Below, one piece after another: positions 27,401 to 28,698 of a stretch of 28,698 nucleotides of DNA. This DNA is from Zelonia costaricensis (Eukaryota; Euglenozoa; Kinetoplastea; Trypanosomatida; Trypanosomatidae), in NCBI GenBank assembly GCA_030849075.1, contig JASAOO010003206.1:1-28698 (forward strand), given 5' to 3'. A program made the position numbers and the translations under genes. Each line of letters starts with the position of its first letter. Positions within the stretch are counted from its first letter, which is position 1. The notes beneath the pieces are model-generated. The model saw only the letters and a program-made list of their open reading frames with translations, did no database searches and was not told the DNA's origin.

Positions 27401-28460
27401 CGCCGCGCCTGACCTCCTGCACCACCATCAGCCGCTGCCGCAAGAAGAAGACAGCGAAGTCGACCTTGATAGGTACGAGCGGGGCACGACTCTCACGGTG
27501 CGCACCACGACCGCCGTCACAGAGGACGTGCTGGACGCTGTCGCGGCGAGGCTGGCCGCTGAAGAGGCCGCTGGCGTGCACGCCATCCTCGTCACACCAA
27601 CCCACCTTCAGCAGCAGCAGCAGCAGCCCAGAGCGCGGGGGTCGTCGCTGTGCTGCTGGCCGACCGTCGACGAGTCCGCGCCTGCCAGTCCGCGGAGTGC
27701 GCGGAAGGAGAGCGGCGGCGGCGGGGATGCATCGTCACCGGTGGCGGCGGAGTCGGACGAACCTGGTGTGCCCGCATTCTGGCGCAAGCGCTTCAACTCG
27801 CTCTTCACACGGCCCTTCGCGTGCGGCCCGGCGCGCATAGGCAGCGCCGGGTCGACGTCCCGCGAGACGGTTGCTGCTGGCGACAGCGGGCAGGGCGCCA
27901 GTGGGCGGGGCAGTGGCTTGTCCGCGCAGGCGTCGGAGCCGCCGCAGGAGTTCGCCGACACTCATTGGGGCGCGATGGACGGCAACGGCTCACCGATGTA
28001 TGGCACGGCCCGCAACGGCTCACCGATGTATGGTACGGCCGGCATCGGCGACGGCAGCCGGGTCTCGTCGGCTACCTCGCGACTGAGCATCACCCCATCC
28101 TCCGACAGCACGTGGGTGCCGTACGCAGTGCTGCTGCGAGCGTGCGTGCGTGTGGTTGGCACGGAGCGCTTTGAGCTGGTGCGCGCGGTGCTGGAGCACG
28201 CCGGCGTGCGGGACGCAGCCACTGGTGTCGCATCTCGGTCATCGGCCGGTGGCTTTCCCGCTTCCCCAAACGCTGCGGCGCGACGGAAGCTCTCGAGCTC
28301 CGTGGGGGAGGCGGAGGGGCCCTTTGTGAATTACGAGACGGCCCTGCTGCAGCGCCTGCAGCCCCACATCGTGGCCTCGTCGCTGGCCCCCGCACAGGAG
28401 CGAGACCGCTGGATGCTGCTGCGCATTCGCGATCTACAAGCCATGCTGCGCCCTTTCTGA
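24456..28460 (+). CDS. Large leucine-rich-repeat protein with low-complexity linkers
   Basis: This encodes 1334 residues in a protein I cannot name. The start at 24456 follows a composition change from C/T-rich leader to normal coding. Residues about 1-200 are Ala/Pro/Arg/Ser-rich, with a six-Ser run. Residues about 240-365 contain ribonuclease-inhibitor-like leucine-rich repeats (LRSLVLRDTYL; LEVIDISSASL; LHMLNLSHNRLSD; LRMVNVEGTGM), spaced as in cytoplasmic LRR proteins. A conserved-looking helical block (about 475-620) resembles a degenerate EF-hand pair, for example LRVLGVRSASKDLKQSM. Residues about 640-1215 are mostly disordered Ser/Ala/Pro, with six Gln (from CAG) and a duplicated 10-residue motif. 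A final helical block begins at W1220. No signal peptide or membrane segment is visible. LRRs suggest protein binding; the partner is unknown. Confidence 0.87.
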   Translation: MEQAVTVSREPALAPCPPRDLAAGGAAATPRPARRRPSAGRHRRKPASAAVPATHRVPHIPSNAWFFHTALLPALRTLPRRSSGGSSSSSSTAANPSRNASYSAEQGAASPTAQQHCRKRHPRKSLDGDAAAEPPLAPSHLPQVLSPLLRATEAGSVCPEGSEAAEPPHLFIAADLLFFEDAPRASDSLDDGEGAATASLVDRFSLRTLFTARCKQLGMRRPPQAVLRQLPSATGREAALELRSLVLRDTYLPAKACQALTVLLPYCPELEVIDISSASLKTASSCVEGIDAFLDGLLRGNAQNGIGRALHMLNLSHNRLSDRTGWRLVRLLEQQRGLRMVNVEGTGMSQDLEACIAEAMRRNSRVSRPLPWLTEADTEEADALVATTVSAFAGSQNNAVPSHGGLASATREDKMNDSGSAARQQRRTSLVGKVGGSRYPVSLYGQGGAMDYGSGGYDKVGADEDEDDYDETELPVSAEVAAALVELRMRLFRNRRQMQRVYDCFILPQSVEQEVSLGNSAFNAYGSPSQGSLGARTLWPSQVHLELLGGAPVPASAVMETQSGLCSWKAFFRALRVLGVRSASKDLKQSMQFASSCGVLTAESVQFGKLVNLLRTHVTLLPLPPPPFEMETSAAAPAKMTSAAASLLPRIINPVFPHPYVLSSREETAAPADAVDMLSPIFSPVPPGLAQNPSFRRPTSGSNRSVSPAVSPASFRIGKGFTAQEGPAVAVSPQSTAAATRVRTTPNVGVHEVPGWTPDETPFAAVEAEAGGPVRRSSSAPRQPLVVQTGAQAPAGSSATTPGSAAADCELPSGGFSATTGSPTPGEPMRRRTSSRTAQEAMAASMSDASSATRSVTRSRNEREQEQSKMRRTSAAAPPRCAATELEEVQAAGGPGSPAGAVDVLMAGPSAAGARHTVEPSSMEAQYVLDRIYDARQSLRAQLRLQGLTRQQALHLDAVARTRASASVSNPDGAKGGLPVNVAAPDLLHHHQPLPQEEDSEVDLDRYERGTTLTVRTTTAVTEDVLDAVAARLAAEEAAGVHAILVTPTHLQQQQQQPRARGSSLCCWPTVDESAPASPRSARKESGGGGDASSPVAAESDEPGVPAFWRKRFNSLFTRPFACGPARIGSAGSTSRETVAAGDSGQGASGRGSGLSAQASEPPQEFADTHWGAMDGNGSPMYGTARNGSPMYGTAGIGDGSRVSSATSRLSITPSSDSTWVPYAVLLRACVRVVGTERFELVRAVLEHAGVRDAATGVASRSSAGGFPASPNAAARRKLSSSVGEAEGPFVNYETALLQRLQPHIVASSLAPAQERDRWMLLRIRDLQAMLRPF
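24711..24728 (+). repeat. AGC triplet run encoding six Ser
   Basis: Six perfect AGC codons lie in the N-terminal disordered part of the LRR protein. It is the same triplet family as the CAG runs, but read in a different frame as Ser. Confidence 0.9.
27609..27626 (+). repeat. CAG triplet run encoding six Gln
   Basis: Six perfect CAG codons in the C-terminal third of the LRR protein, in a disordered linker. Confidence 0.9.
27981..28040 (+). repeat. 30-bp in-frame tandem repeat, two copies
   Basis: Two adjacent 30-base units (27981-28010 and 28011-28040) differ at only two bases and encode a duplicated 10-residue motif, (G/R)NGSPMYGTA, at residues 1176-1195 of the LRR protein. The high identity at nucleotide level points to a recent duplication. 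Confidence 0.93.
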
Positions 28461-28698
28461 GACGGCGCGAAGCACAGAGCATCCAGTTTCAGCGCAGATC
28501 TCGTTGGGGCTATCTGTGATGGCGCACTCCCCCCCCCTCTTCGCGTCTGAATTGCTTTCCATTCTTTTTTTCTTCTTTTTACACTTCAGCACGTGTACAA
28601 GAGCGCCGTCTCATGTTGGCGGTGTGGGTGCTGTGCACGCCGTCACACACACACCCGCTTCACACAGCGCCCCCCCCTCCCCCCTCCTCTTCTTCTTC
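28461..28698. other. 3' flank ending in a polypyrimidine tract
   Basis: This is the 3' UTR and spacer after the LRR gene. The last 30 or so bases are an almost pure C/T tract, probably part of the splice signal for a gene beyond the window; the matching AG is not included. Confidence 0.6.

Noticed and set aside
1..28698. Strand-switch region, CRISPR array, rRNA genes or intact transposon
   Set aside because: All supported genes share one strand, and no spaced direct-repeat array, rRNA-like sequence or transposase/reverse transcriptase frame was seen.

Overview
The window looks like nuclear chromosomal DNA of a trypanosomatid of the Leishmania group (Leishmaniinae). Seven or eight intron-free, GC-rich reading frames all lie on the + strand. 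They are separated by 0.5 to 3.6 kb of pyrimidine-rich DNA full of poly-C and poly-T tracts and CA/TG microsatellites. Polypyrimidine-plus-AG arrangements typical of spliced-leader trans-splicing precede the genes. A phenylalanine hydroxylase gene fits Leishmania, Crithidia or Leptomonas better than Trypanosoma, which as far as I recall lacks it. I cannot name the species from sequence alone. The whole window is best read as an internal piece of one + strand polycistronic transcription unit, so no gene-specific promoters are expected.

Layout: 1-2374 is non-coding. 2375-6070 encodes a large kinetoplastid protein of unknown function (poly-Q, Cys/His cluster, Ala/Glu/Arg-rich coiled coil). 7523-8797 encodes a J-domain co-chaperone with PDZ-like segments. 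9350-10708 is phenylalanine-4-hydroxylase. 10709-14283 is an unusually long stretch with no convincing gene. 14284-15567 encodes a divergent RluA-type pseudouridine synthase. 16493-17596 encodes a coiled-coil RING-finger protein; its 5' end is present twice around a single N, almost certainly an assembly scar. 18366-21131 is a DBP4/DDX10-type DEAD-box helicase. 22178-23647 is the ubiquinone-pathway prenyltransferase COQ2. 24456-28460 encodes a very large leucine-rich-repeat protein with low-complexity linkers. The window ends in another polypyrimidine tract, probably serving the next gene.

Kinetoplastid transcription units do not group genes by pathway, so neighbours need not cooperate. Themes still recur: two genes touch aromatic-ring metabolism (phenylalanine hydroxylase makes tyrosine, a possible source of the 4-hydroxybenzoate used by COQ2), and two touch rRNA or RNA maturation (DBP4-type helicase, pseudouridine synthase). 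I found no CRISPR array, tRNA, rRNA, intact mobile element or genes on the minus strand. The items most worth checking are the assembly duplication at 16096-16631, the 3.6-kb interval after phenylalanine hydroxylase, the divergent pseudouridine synthase, and cryptic domains in the J-domain and LRR proteins.
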